A stretch of 64,000 nucleotides of DNA from Marinobacter maritimus (lineage in GTDB: Bacteria > Pseudomonadota > Gammaproteobacteria > Pseudomonadales > Oleiphilaceae), in NCBI RefSeq assembly GCF_007671675.1, contig NZ_VCGW01000001.1, forward strand, positions 434,001 to 498,000, read 5' to 3'. The first letter of the stretch is position 1; each line of letters opens with the position of its first letter. Position numbers and translations under genes: made by a program. The notes under the pieces are model-generated. The model saw only the letters and a program-made list of their open reading frames with translations, did not search any database and was not told the origin of the DNA. This document shows positions 45,714 to 53,634 of the stretch, one piece after another.

Positions 45714-47816
45714 ATGGCGTTTGATGCCGATGATGAGATCCTGCAGGACTTCCTCGTAGAAGCTGGAGAGATTCTCGAAAAGCTGTCTGAGCAACTTGTC
45801 GATCTCGAGCAGCATCCTGATGACAGCAATTTGCTCAACGCCATATTCCGTGGGTTTCATACCGTCAAGGGTGGTGCGGGCTTCCTGCAGTTGGAGGCTC
45901 TTGTAAACTGCTGCCACTCTGCAGAAAACGTGTTCGACATTCTGCGCAACCATAAGCGTCAGGTCGACTCAGAGCTTATGGACGTGGTTCTGGAAGTTCT
46001 GGATCATGTTAACGCCATGTTTGAGCAGGTGCGCAATCGCGAAGAGCTTACGCCTGCGCCTGATCAGTTGATCGCCGCGCTGGATGCACTGGCCTTGCCT
46101 AAGGATGCCATTGCGGAAGCGTCAAGCGTACCTCAGGAAGAGTCGTCTGAAGCCGGGTCGGATGGCGGTGACATTACCGACGATGAATTTGAACAACTGC
46201 TTGATGCTCTGCACGGCGAGACACCCGTCGGTGGGTCAGTTCCCAGCCCGGTGCATGAGTCGCCAGCTGGCAACAACAGTGATGGCGCCGACAATGAGAT
46301 CAGCGACGATGAGTTTGAAGCGTTGCTGGACGAACTTCATGGCAAAGGTAAATTTGCCGTGCAAGAGGCCCCGGCCGCAGATTCAGGCCCAACAAGCTCA
46401 GCTGGTCCGGCAACAGGTAGCAGCGGTGAGCTGATCAGTGACGATGAATTCGAAAAACTGCTGGACGAACTGCACGGCAAGGGCGGCAGCCCGACAACGG
46501 GCAGCCCGGGCAACAAACCCGATGAACCTTCACCGGTAAAAGCGGAACCCGGCCCAGGGCCTGCCAAAAGCAAGCCTGATTCAAAACCGCCCGCCAAGCA
46601 GCCTCCCAAGAATGCTACCCCAGCGGCGCCCTCCCGTGAGCAAGCACCCGTTGCAGAAACCACTGTCCGCGTCGATACCAAACGTCTCGACGACATCATG
46701 AACATGGTGGGTGAACTGGTGCTGGTGCGCAACCGGTTGCAGCGACTGGGTTCCGCGAGCGAAGACGAACATATGCACAAAGCGGTATCCAGTCTTGATG
46801 TCGTAACGACAGATCTGCAGGCCGCTGTCATGCAAACCCGGATGCAGCCGATCAAGAAAGTATTCGGCCGTTTCCCGCGTGTTGTTCGCGATCTTGCCCG
46901 TGGCATGAACAAGGAAGTAAATCTGGTCATGCACGGCGAGGACACCGATCTCGATAAAAATCTCGTCGAAGCGCTTTCGGATCCACTTGTCCATCTGGTG
47001 CGGAACTCGGTGGATCACGGCATCGAAGCGCCGGACGTGCGCGAAAAAGCCGGCAAGCCGCGGCAGGGCACAGTCACGCTGTCAGCGGAGCAGGAAGGGG
47101 ATCATATTCTCTTGTCTATCCATGACGATGGCGCCGGTATGGACCCGGAAGTACTGCGGCGCAAAGCCGTGGAGAAAGGAATTTACGATCAGGATGCAGC
47201 CGATCGCCTGACAGATACGGAATGTTTCAACCTGATCTTCGCTGCTGGCTTCTCCACCAAGGAGCAGATTTCTGACGTTTCTGGCCGCGGTGTGGGTATG
47301 GATGTGGTCAAGACCAAAATCAGCCAGCTCAACGGTCAGCTCAGCATTGTTTCAGAGTTGGGTAAAGGATCACGCATCATCATCAAGGTGCCCTTGACCC
47401 TGGCGATCATGCCAACGCTGATGATCATGCTGGGCAACCAGTCGTTTGCGCTGCCGTTGGTGAATGTTGTTGAAATTTTCCATCTGGACCTGACCCGCAC
47501 CAACATCGTAGACGGCCGCGAATGCGTTGTAGTGCGCGACAAGGTGTTCCCCCTGTTTCATATAAAACGCTGGTTGGTTAAAGGCACTGCCGCGGCCAAG
47601 GGGGAACCTGAAAATGGCCATGTGGTGATTGTGGCCATGGGTACGCAGCAGGTGGGCTTTGTGGTTGATCAGTTGGTGGGTCAGGAAGAAGTGGTTATCA
47701 AACCTCTCGGGCGTGGACTTCAGGGTACACCGGGTATGGCTGGCGCTACGATTACCGGCGACGGCCGTATCGCTCTCATTATTGATGTCCCCAGCCTGTT
47801 GCAGCGTTACAGTTGA
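45714..47816 (+). CDS. cheA: CheA, chemotaxis histidine kinase with a triplicated acidic motif in its linker
   Basis: The 700-aa kinase has a P1 Hpt domain (phosphoacceptor His49 in FHTVKGGAGFL) and P3 dimerisation from about 318 (TVRVDTKRLDDIMNMVGELVL). The P4 ATPase follows (HLVRNSVDHGIE, HDDGAGMD, GRGVGMDVVKT), then the P5 CheW-like domain (TLMIMLGNQSFALPLVNVVEI). Between them, residues 130-315 are Pro/Ser/Glu-rich and carry three near-identical units: ITDDEFEQLLDALHG (154-168), ISDDEFEALLDELHG (196-210) and ISDDEFEKLLDELHG (241-255). I recognise no P2 CheY-binding domain. It phosphorylates CheY and CheB. Confidence 0.95.
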   Translation: MAFDADDEILQDFLVEAGEILEKLSEQLVDLEQHPDDSNLLNAIFRGFHTVKGGAGFLQLEALVNCCHSAENVFDILRNHKRQVDSELMDVVLEVLDHVNAMFEQVRNREELTPAPDQLIAALDALALPKDAIAEASSVPQEESSEAGSDGGDITDDEFEQLLDALHGETPVGGSVPSPVHESPAGNNSDGADNEISDDEFEALLDELHGKGKFAVQEAPAADSGPTSSAGPATGSSGELISDDEFEKLLDELHGKGGSPTTGSPGNKPDEPSPVKAEPGPGPAKSKPDSKPPAKQPPKNATPAAPSREQAPVAETTVRVDTKRLDDIMNMVGELVLVRNRLQRLGSASEDEHMHKAVSSLDVVTTDLQAAVMQTRMQPIKKVFGRFPRVVRDLARGMNKEVNLVMHGEDTDLDKNLVEALSDPLVHLVRNSVDHGIEAPDVREKAGKPRQGTVTLSAEQEGDHILLSIHDDGAGMDPEVLRRKAVEKGIYDQDAADRLTDTECFNLIFAAGFSTKEQISDVSGRGVGMDVVKTKISQLNGQLSIVSELGKGSRIIIKVPLTLAIMPTLMIMLGNQSFALPLVNVVEIFHLDLTRTNIVDGRECVVVRDKVFPLFHIKRWLVKGTAAAKGEPENGHVVIVAMGTQQVGFVVDQLVGQEEVVIKPLGRGLQGTPGMAGATITGDGRIALIIDVPSLLQRYS

Positions 47817-47856
47817 GTGTTTGATTGGGGCAACAGATGTTCGGTAGGAGAAACGG

Positions 47857-49014
47857 ATGACAGTTTCTGTCCTGGTCGTTGACGATTCAGGGTTCTTCCG
47901 CAAACGGCTGACGGAGATACTGACTGCGTCCGGACAGATCCGGGTGGTGGGTGTTGCGTCCAATGGCCGGGAGGGTGTTGAGCTGGCTGAATCACTGCGC
48001 CCGGATGTTATTACCATGGATTACGAAATGCCGATTATGGATGGTATTTCGGCTGTGCGTGAGATCATGAAAACGCGCCCTGTGCCGGTGCTGATGTTCT
48101 CTTCTCTTACCTATGAAGGGGCCAGGGTTACGCTGGATGCACTCGAAGCAGGGGCGGTTGATTTTCTGCCCAAGAACTTCGAAGAAATTGCCCGGGATGG
48201 CAGCCAGCTGCAGAAAATTCTGATCGATCGCGTGCTTGATGTTGCGCGAAGCCGGCCGGCCGGCCGAGCATCACACACCCTTTCTCACTCTCCACCTCAA
48301 TCTCCAGGAACTGCTCCGTCGTCTCGGGGCAGAGCTGTGCCAAAGCCCGCCGTGGCAAGCCGCCCGGAGCCGCGCCCGCTGGCCTCCGGACACCAGAGTG
48401 CGCAGGGAGCGCCCAGCCGTCCGTCCCGAAAAGGTCCTGCCCGGCATTATGCTGTTGTCGGCATCGGCACCTCTACTGGGGGGCCTGTCGCACTCCAGCG
48501 TGTCCTGACGGCCTTGCCGGCAACCTTTCCCTCACCCCTTGTGCTGGTTCAGCATATGCCTGCGAGTTTTACTCCGGCATTCGCTGAGCGGCTCAACAAG
48601 CTGTGCAAGATAGAAGTCCGCCAGGCTGAGGACGGCGATATTCTGCGCCCCGGGCTGGCATTGCTCGCACCGGGCGGCAAACAGATGATGGTCGAAAACC
48701 GCGGTGGCCAGCCCCGAGTGCGTATTTTGCCTGGGGACGAACGGCTGAACTATCGGCCCTGTGTGGACGTTACCTTTGGCTCGCTTGCTCGCGCATACCC
48801 CGGGAAAACACTGGGTGTGATCCTCACTGGAATGGGGTCAGACGGCCGGGAAGGCTGCCGCATGATGAAACAGAGTGGCTCGCAAATCTGGTCTCAGGAT
48901 GAAAAATCATCGGTGATCTACGGCATGCCCATGGCCGTTGCAAAAGCGGGCTTGAGTGATGAAGTTCTGGCTCTCGATGACGTAGCTCCGCGACTGATTG
49001 AGGGCGTTAGCTGA
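47857..49014 (+). CDS. cheB: CheB, chemoreceptor methylesterase response regulator
   Basis: The 385-aa protein has an N-terminal receiver (VDDSGFFRKRL; phosphoacceptor in VITMDYEMPIMDG; TSLT-like FSSLTYEG) and a long Pro/Arg-rich linker (about 135-190). A C-terminal methylesterase follows, with the triad in GTSTGGPVAL (Ser), LVQHMP (His) and GMGSDGREGC (Asp). It demethylates receptors for adaptation; no cheR is in the window. The stop overlaps the motC ATG. Confidence 0.95.
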   Translation: MTVSVLVVDDSGFFRKRLTEILTASGQIRVVGVASNGREGVELAESLRPDVITMDYEMPIMDGISAVREIMKTRPVPVLMFSSLTYEGARVTLDALEAGAVDFLPKNFEEIARDGSQLQKILIDRVLDVARSRPAGRASHTLSHSPPQSPGTAPSSRGRAVPKPAVASRPEPRPLASGHQSAQGAPSRPSRKGPARHYAVVGIGTSTGGPVALQRVLTALPATFPSPLVLVQHMPASFTPAFAERLNKLCKIEVRQAEDGDILRPGLALLAPGGKQMMVENRGGQPRVRILPGDERLNYRPCVDVTFGSLARAYPGKTLGVILTGMGSDGREGCRMMKQSGSQIWSQDEKSSVIYGMPMAVAKAGLSDEVLALDDVAPRLIEGVS

Positions 49015-49754
49015 TGGATTTTCTCAGCCTGCTTGGGGTTGTTCTGGCATTTGCCGCCATCCTTGGTGGCAACCTGCTGGAGGGTGGCGCGCTAAGCTCG
49101 CTCTTTAACGGCCCTGCGGCAATTATCGTTATTGGCGGCACCGTCGCTGCCACTATCCTCCAGACCTCATGGCCGACCCTGAAAAGAGCCTCCGCACAGG
49201 CTAGATGGGTGTTTGTTCCTCCTTACATCAGTATCGAAGACGGCATTGGCAAGGTAATCGACTGGAGCGTAAAGGCTCGTAAACAAGGCCTGTTAGGGCT
49301 TGAGGGGCTGGCTGAGAAAGAGCCGGAACACTTTGCCCGCAAAGGCTTGCAGTTGCTGGTGGATGGGGCAGAAACAGAAACAATCCGAAGCATCATGGAA
49401 ATAGACCTGGAGTGCCGTGAGCAACGGGATCTGGAATCCGCCCGAGTGTTTGAAGCCATGGGGGGATACTCACCGACGATCGGTATTATCGGTGCCGTTA
49501 TGGGGCTGATTCAGGTAATGACCAACCTTGAAGACCCCGAGTCGCTCGGTAACGGCATTGCTACGGCCTTCGTGGCAACCATTTATGGCGTAGCACTGGC
49601 CAACCTGCTGTTTTTCCCGGTTGCCAACAAGCTGCGCGGGCTGGTGAAGGAACGCTCGAGATACGAAGACATGATGATCGATGGCCTTATTGCCATCGCG
49701 GAGGGTGAGAACCCTAAATCCATTGAATTGCGGCTGCGGGGCTTCCTGCAGTAG
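49014..49754 (+). CDS. motC: MotC, MotA-type flagellar stator subunit
   Basis: The 246-aa protein has four membrane helices, a cytoplasmic loop with the torque-charged residues, and the MotA pore motifs (GGTVAATILQTSWPT, FEAMGGYSPTIGIIGAVMGLIQVMTNLEDPESLGNGIATAFVATIYGVALANLLFFP). Its location after cheB matches motCD, the second, swarming-related stator of Pseudomonas. The TM3 residues are of the proton-type rather than clearly PomA-like. Confidence 0.92.
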   Translation: MDFLSLLGVVLAFAAILGGNLLEGGALSSLFNGPAAIIVIGGTVAATILQTSWPTLKRASAQARWVFVPPYISIEDGIGKVIDWSVKARKQGLLGLEGLAEKEPEHFARKGLQLLVDGAETETIRSIMEIDLECREQRDLESARVFEAMGGYSPTIGIIGAVMGLIQVMTNLEDPESLGNGIATAFVATIYGVALANLLFFPVANKLRGLVKERSRYEDMMIDGLIAIAEGENPKSIELRLRGFLQ

Positions 49755-49772
49755 GCAAACCCGGTTCCTATT

Positions 49773-50555
49773 ATGCGGCGTCGCAGGCAACCTCAGGACG
49801 ATTTGCACAACAAAGAACGTTGGCTGATTTCCTATGCGGATTTCATAACCCTGCTGTTTGCATTTTTTGTGGTGATGTATTCAGTGTCGTCGGTAAATGA
49901 AGGCAAGTACAAAGTGCTTTCAGAAACGCTTACCGGAGTTTTCAACGCCCCTCAGCGATCCTTTCAGCCCATAGAAATCGGTGATCAGCCTCTGCGCCCC
50001 GAAATGACTGTGCCAGAGGATGTCATTCCTCCGGCGGTTACCGAGGCGCCCCGAAATCCGGAACAAGAGATCGCGGAGCGTACTGAGGCATTGCGTACCA
50101 TGGCAGATCAGCTCGCCATGGAGTTTGGTGATCTGATCAATCGTGGGGTGGTGACGCTTGAAACCAATGAGCGCTGGCTGGCGCTGAACCTACCGGACAG
50201 TTTGTTGTTTGGCAGCGGTGACGCCGAGCCGCACTATGACGCATTTGGCGTGATTGAAAAAATCGCCAGAGTTCTCAGGAACCGGGATAACGCCGTAAAA
50301 GTTGAAGGTTTCACCGACAACCAGCCCATTCGTACGACCCGCTTCCCTTCGAATTGGGAGTTGTCAGTGGCGCGAGCGGCTGCGGTTGTCCGCATGCTGG
50401 GTATGGATGGAATTGAACCTGAACGACTGGCGGCGGTAGGGTATGGTCAACACCAGCCTCTAGCGCGTAACGATACGGAAGAGGGGCGTCGGCGAAACCG
50501 CCGTGTAGTGCTTCTTATCTCCCGCGAGGCCAGCGTTCGGGGAATTATGCGCTAG
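49773..50555 (+). CDS. motD: MotD, MotB-type flagellar stator subunit
   Basis: The 260-aa protein has one membrane helix holding the proton-relay Asp (SYADFITLLFAFFVVMYSV). A linker and a C-terminal OmpA-like peptidoglycan-binding domain follow (VEGFTDNQPIRTTRFPSNWELSVARAAAVVRML, GYGQHQPLARNDTEEGRRRNRRVVLLI). It anchors the MotC channel to the wall. Pairs with motC 18 bases upstream. Confidence 0.93.
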   Translation: MRRRRQPQDDLHNKERWLISYADFITLLFAFFVVMYSVSSVNEGKYKVLSETLTGVFNAPQRSFQPIEIGDQPLRPEMTVPEDVIPPAVTEAPRNPEQEIAERTEALRTMADQLAMEFGDLINRGVVTLETNERWLALNLPDSLLFGSGDAEPHYDAFGVIEKIARVLRNRDNAVKVEGFTDNQPIRTTRFPSNWELSVARAAAVVRMLGMDGIEPERLAAVGYGQHQPLARNDTEEGRRRNRRVVLLISREASVRGIMR

Positions 50556-50569
50556 CGCTCTTTTCCCAT

Positions 50570-50596
50570 TCAAGTTGTCTAACCGCTGGCCGATAA
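50570..50596 (+). promoter_or_regulatory. Sigma-28 (FliA) promoter of parC-parP
   Basis: TCAA (50570-50573, in TCAAG) and GCCGATAA (50589-50596) are spaced by exactly 15 bases, matching the FliA consensus used in Pseudomonas. The site lies about 80 bases before the parC GTG and just after motD, so the array-positioning genes would respond to the FliA made in the same window. Confidence 0.85.
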
Positions 50597-50677
50597 ACCA
50601 CTGCGGGCTGATAAATCAAAGTACAACAGGTTTTAAGCTGGTCGCAACATCGTAGTCGTAGTCTCCGGAGAAAAAAC

Positions 50678-51475
50678 GTGCGAATCTGGGCAGTAGCCAA
50701 TCAAAAAGGTGGTGTGGGTAAAACCACCTCAGTGGTCGCGTTGGGCGGCTTGCTGGCAGAGCGCGGCAAACGCGTTCTCGTGGTTGATCTTGACCCCCAT
50801 GGCTCACTTACCAGTTGGTTCGGGTACGATCCGGATACCATTGCGCACAGCGTATTTGACCTGTTCCAGCACCAAGGTAAAGTGCCTGAGGGTTTACCCG
50901 CCCAGCTTATCACCGAAACCAGCTGCCCCGGTTTGTCTCTGCTGCCGGCGAGCACGGCACTGGCGACGCTGGAGCGCCGAATGGTCGGCGTTGAAGGTAT
51001 GGGGCTTATCGTGTCGCGGGCTCTTACCCAGCTATGGGATGATTTTGATTACGTTATTCTGGACAACACACCCTCGCTGGGTGTGCTAATGGTCAACGCC
51101 CTGGCGGCGGCACAGCATCTCGTTATTCCAGTTCAGACCGAGTTTCTCGCAATCAAAGGCCTTGAGCGCATGCTGCATACCCTGCAGATGATCATGCGCT
51201 CCCAGAAGAATGAACTTACTTACACCATAGTGCCAACCCTGTTCGACCGACGTACCCAAGCCTCGGTCAAGAGCTTGAACCAACTGCGCAAAACCTATCA
51301 GGATACCCTGTGGAGGTTTGCGGTGCCTGTTGACACCAAATTCCGCGATGCAAGCCAGGCGGGTGTTGTGCCTTCTAAACTGGACGCTCAGACTCACGGC
51401 GTGCGGGCTTACAGGCACTTGCTGGATGATGTGTTGGCAAGGACAGGCACAGGGAAGGAGCGTCAGCATGGCTGA
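50678..51475 (+). CDS. parC: ParC-like ParA ATPase for polar chemotaxis arrays (GTG start)
   Basis: The 265-aa ParA/Soj-type ATPase has Walker A NQKGGVGKTTSVVAL, a DLDPHGSLT motif and YVILDNTPSLGVLMVNALAAA. In Vibrio the ParC protein encoded at this chemotaxis position recruits receptor arrays to the pole through ParP. GTG at 50678 follows CGGAG at 7 bases. It overlaps parP by 8 bases. Naming rests on position and the neighbouring ParP-like gene; a plasmid-type ParA is unlikely as no ParB is present. Confidence 0.85.
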   Translation: MRIWAVANQKGGVGKTTSVVALGGLLAERGKRVLVVDLDPHGSLTSWFGYDPDTIAHSVFDLFQHQGKVPEGLPAQLITETSCPGLSLLPASTALATLERRMVGVEGMGLIVSRALTQLWDDFDYVILDNTPSLGVLMVNALAAAQHLVIPVQTEFLAIKGLERMLHTLQMIMRSQKNELTYTIVPTLFDRRTQASVKSLNQLRKTYQDTLWRFAVPVDTKFRDASQAGVVPSKLDAQTHGVRAYRHLLDDVLARTGTGKERQHG

Positions 51476-52241
51476 CGAAAAATTGACAAGGCTGGCGGAT
51501 CCGGCCAGTGCCATTGCCAGTTATCTGGATGAATTGCTGCATACGGCGACCGATATCGCTTTGCGTGAAGAGATAGTTGAGCCGAAGCGGATTCCCGAAA
51601 AAAAACCTGACCCGAAACCCGAGCACAAGCCGGTGTTGAGGGCCAGACCAGCGCCAAGGGTGGAGCCGTCGCCGAAACCGGTGCAAGCTCAAGAGGCCGT
51701 TGCTGTCGTTGCTTCCGCGCCAGAACCGACGCCAGAACCGACGCCAGAGCCGGCACCTGAATTACCCGTATCGCGCCCGGAGTGGTCGCACCGTCCGTTT
51801 GAGTGTCTGATTTTTACGGTAGCGGGCCTGCAGCTTGCGGTTCCTCTCGTGCTGCTGGGCGCTATCCACCGGATTGAAGAAGAAGTCCGGCCGATCCCCG
51901 GTAGCCCCCTGTGGTATATGGGAATTCGCCCAGGCACTCAACAAAATCTGCGAGTTGTGGATACGGCCCAGTGGATTATGGCCGGTAGGGTGCCCGCGAA
52001 TGCCCGGGACAACTATCGGTTTGTCATTCGGCTGGATAACAGCGAGTGGGGGTTGGCCTGCGACGACGTAGCCCAGTCGTTCACCCTGAGCCCGGATGAT
52101 GTGCGCTGGCGCACGGCCCGCAGCAAACGGCCCTGGCTGGCGGGAACGGTAATTGAACAGATGTGTGCCCTGGTTGATGTGCGCACCATGGCGAACTTGC
52201 TGGTGCGTGCCGAGCGTGAGCAGCATCTTGATTTGAGTTGA
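51468..52241 (+). CDS. parP: ParP-like CheW-domain protein with proline-rich N-terminus
   Basis: The 257-aa protein begins with a short helical segment, then a Pro/Glu/Lys-rich linker (about 40-100) with repeated EPTPEP units. It ends with an array-integration (CheW-like) domain (FECLIFTVAGLQLAVPLVLLGAIHRIEE, GIRPGTQQNLRVVDTAQWIM). This is the plan of Vibrio ParP, which links ParC to CheA. The frame continues upstream inside parC, but AAGGAG before the ATG at 51468 sets the start. Confidence 0.85.
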   Translation: MADEKLTRLADPASAIASYLDELLHTATDIALREEIVEPKRIPEKKPDPKPEHKPVLRARPAPRVEPSPKPVQAQEAVAVVASAPEPTPEPTPEPAPELPVSRPEWSHRPFECLIFTVAGLQLAVPLVLLGAIHRIEEEVRPIPGSPLWYMGIRPGTQQNLRVVDTAQWIMAGRVPANARDNYRFVIRLDNSEWGLACDDVAQSFTLSPDDVRWRTARSKRPWLAGTVIEQMCALVDVRTMANLLVRAEREQHLDLS

Positions 52242-52277
52242 CCGGCAAGCCGGTTACGGAATGAAACGGTGCCGTGC

Positions 52278-52293
52278 TGGCACGATTTGTGCC
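52278..52293 (+). promoter_or_regulatory. Sigma-54 promoter of cheW
   Basis: TGGCACGATTTGTGCC has a perfect TGGCACG -24 element and GG (52279-52280) to GC (52291-52292) spaced 10 bases. It lies 82 bases before the cheW ATG, inside the parP-cheW gap. It would place cheW under FleQ/sigma-54 apart from the sigma-28 parC-parP unit. Confidence 0.75.
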
Positions 52294-52374
52294 CTTAACT
52301 ATAGTATTGGGCGCTGATGATGTTTTTTTGACGATCAGGTTGCCCGCTGGGTAGCCGAACAGGAGATTCAGGTT

Positions 52375-52863
52375 ATGGCATCCCCGAGCGGACAGCAAAG
52401 TCAGGCCCAAGACGATCAGGTACTGCAGTATGTGACCTTCCGACTGGATAACGAGACCTACGGTCTGAACGTTATGCAGATCCAGGAAGTACTGAGATAC
52501 ACGGAAATCGCGCCAGTACCGGGTGCTCCGGATTATGTGCTCGGTATCATCAATCTGCGGGGCAATGTGGTGACGGTTATCGACACCCGCCGCCGTTTTG
52601 GATTGGCAGATGCGGATGTGACAGACGCCACCCGGATAGTAGTGATGGAATCGGCCGATCAGGTAATGGGCATACTGGTGGATTCCGTAGCCGAGGTTGT
52701 GTACCTGAAAGCCAGTGAAATTGAGACTGCACCGAATGTGGGTAACGAAGAAAGCGCGAGGTTTATCCAGGGTGTGTGTAACAAAGATGGTGAACTGATC
52801 ATATTGGTCGAGTTCGACAAAATGCTGTCAGACCACGAATGGGCTGAAATCTCAGGGCTGTGA
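52375..52863 (+). CDS. cheW: CheW, chemotaxis coupling protein
   Basis: The 162-aa protein is a canonical CheW: QYVTFRLDNETYGLNVMQIQEVLRYTEIAPVPGAPDYVLGIINLRGNVVTVIDTRRRFGL and VVYLKASEIETAPNVGNEESARFIQGVCNKDGELIILVEFDKML regions. It bridges chemoreceptors and CheA. Good spacing from a GGAGATTC site. DUF2802 gene follows. Confidence 0.96.
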   Translation: MASPSGQQSQAQDDQVLQYVTFRLDNETYGLNVMQIQEVLRYTEIAPVPGAPDYVLGIINLRGNVVTVIDTRRRFGLADADVTDATRIVVMESADQVMGILVDSVAEVVYLKASEIETAPNVGNEESARFIQGVCNKDGELIILVEFDKMLSDHEWAEISGL

Positions 52864-52930
52864 CCGGGGCTATTCCGGCCAGGCCTTATGATGGACGCCT
52901 TCCGTGGCAAATAAACCGGAGACGTCCATC

Positions 52931-53323
52931 ATGTTTGCAGAAATTCCTTCCTATATTCCCTGGGTGCTGACCGCAGTAGCGCTCTGCCTGGTTTTCGCGC
53001 AGGGGCTGATGCTCGGGCGCCAGAATCAGCAACTGAAAGCCACACTCAAGGATCGCTGCGACACGCTCGGCCGGGAGCTGCATGCCACAGCGAGCGGCAG
53101 CATGGGTGTAGGCCAGCGCCTTGTGGTCTGCGAACGGCAATTACACGAGTTGCGCTCAACCATTGATGAGATGCGCCAGAACGACCCTCTGCGTATTTCC
53201 TATGATGAAGCCTCACGGCTTGTTGATCTCGGAGCGGATATTGACGACCTTATGAACACCTGCGGAATATCCCGTCCCGAGGCCGAACTGGTATCAGCGT
53301 TGAGAAAACGTCAGGCGGCCTGA
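52931..53323 (+). CDS. DUF2802 single-pass membrane protein
   Basis: The 130-aa protein has one N-terminal membrane helix (about 7-27, IPWVLTAVALCLVFAQGLML). A coiled coil (to about 80) and a C-terminal DUF2802 domain follow, with YDEASRLVDLGADIDDLMNTCGISRPEAELVSALRK, a small helix-turn-helix-like segment. In Pseudomonas such a gene follows cheW; function unknown. The ATG at 52931 follows GGAG at 9 bases; a GTG at 52904 would add residues without a clear site. Confidence 0.75.
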   Translation: MFAEIPSYIPWVLTAVALCLVFAQGLMLGRQNQQLKATLKDRCDTLGRELHATASGSMGVGQRLVVCERQLHELRSTIDEMRQNDPLRISYDEASRLVDLGADIDDLMNTCGISRPEAELVSALRKRQAA

Positions 53324-53325
53324 AA

Positions 53326-53634
53326 TTATAAAGTTTCTGTTGAATCGCCGCCGGCGTCTTCAGGCGTCCGGCCGCGAATATGAAATGCGAATGCAAGAAT
53401 TTCCGCTATAACCCGGTAGAGGTTTTCCGGTATTTCGTCGTTCAGGGACAAGCGCGCAAGAATGCCTGCCAGCTCTGCGTTTTCATACAGCGGCACATTG
53501 TGCTCCCTGGCGATCCTGATAATCTCATCGGCCAGTTCGTACGTACCCGTGGCCGTTATGGTCGGAGCCTTCTCTCCGTCGTATTTAAGTGCAACGGCAG
53601 CGTCGGAAGAATGACGTTCGTTTTGCTCTTTCAT
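53326..53634 (-). CDS. FlhX: stand-alone FlhB C-terminal-like protein
   Basis: The 102-aa protein corresponds to the cytoplasmic C-terminal fragment of FlhB (VALKYDGEKAPTITATG, EHNVPLYENAELAGILARLSLNDEIPENLYRVIAEILAFAF) without membrane helices. It starts after the point where FlhB is cleaved, so the NPTH motif is absent. Such FlhX proteins can replace the cleaved C-domain in some bacteria. It overlaps the end of the FliK-domain gene upstream by 4 bases (ATGA), which links the two functionally. flhB itself is intact elsewhere in the window. Confidence 0.82.
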   Translation of the reverse strand: MKEQNERHSSDAAVALKYDGEKAPTITATGTYELADEIIRIAREHNVPLYENAELAGILARLSLNDEIPENLYRVIAEILAFAFHIRGRTPEDAGGDSTETL

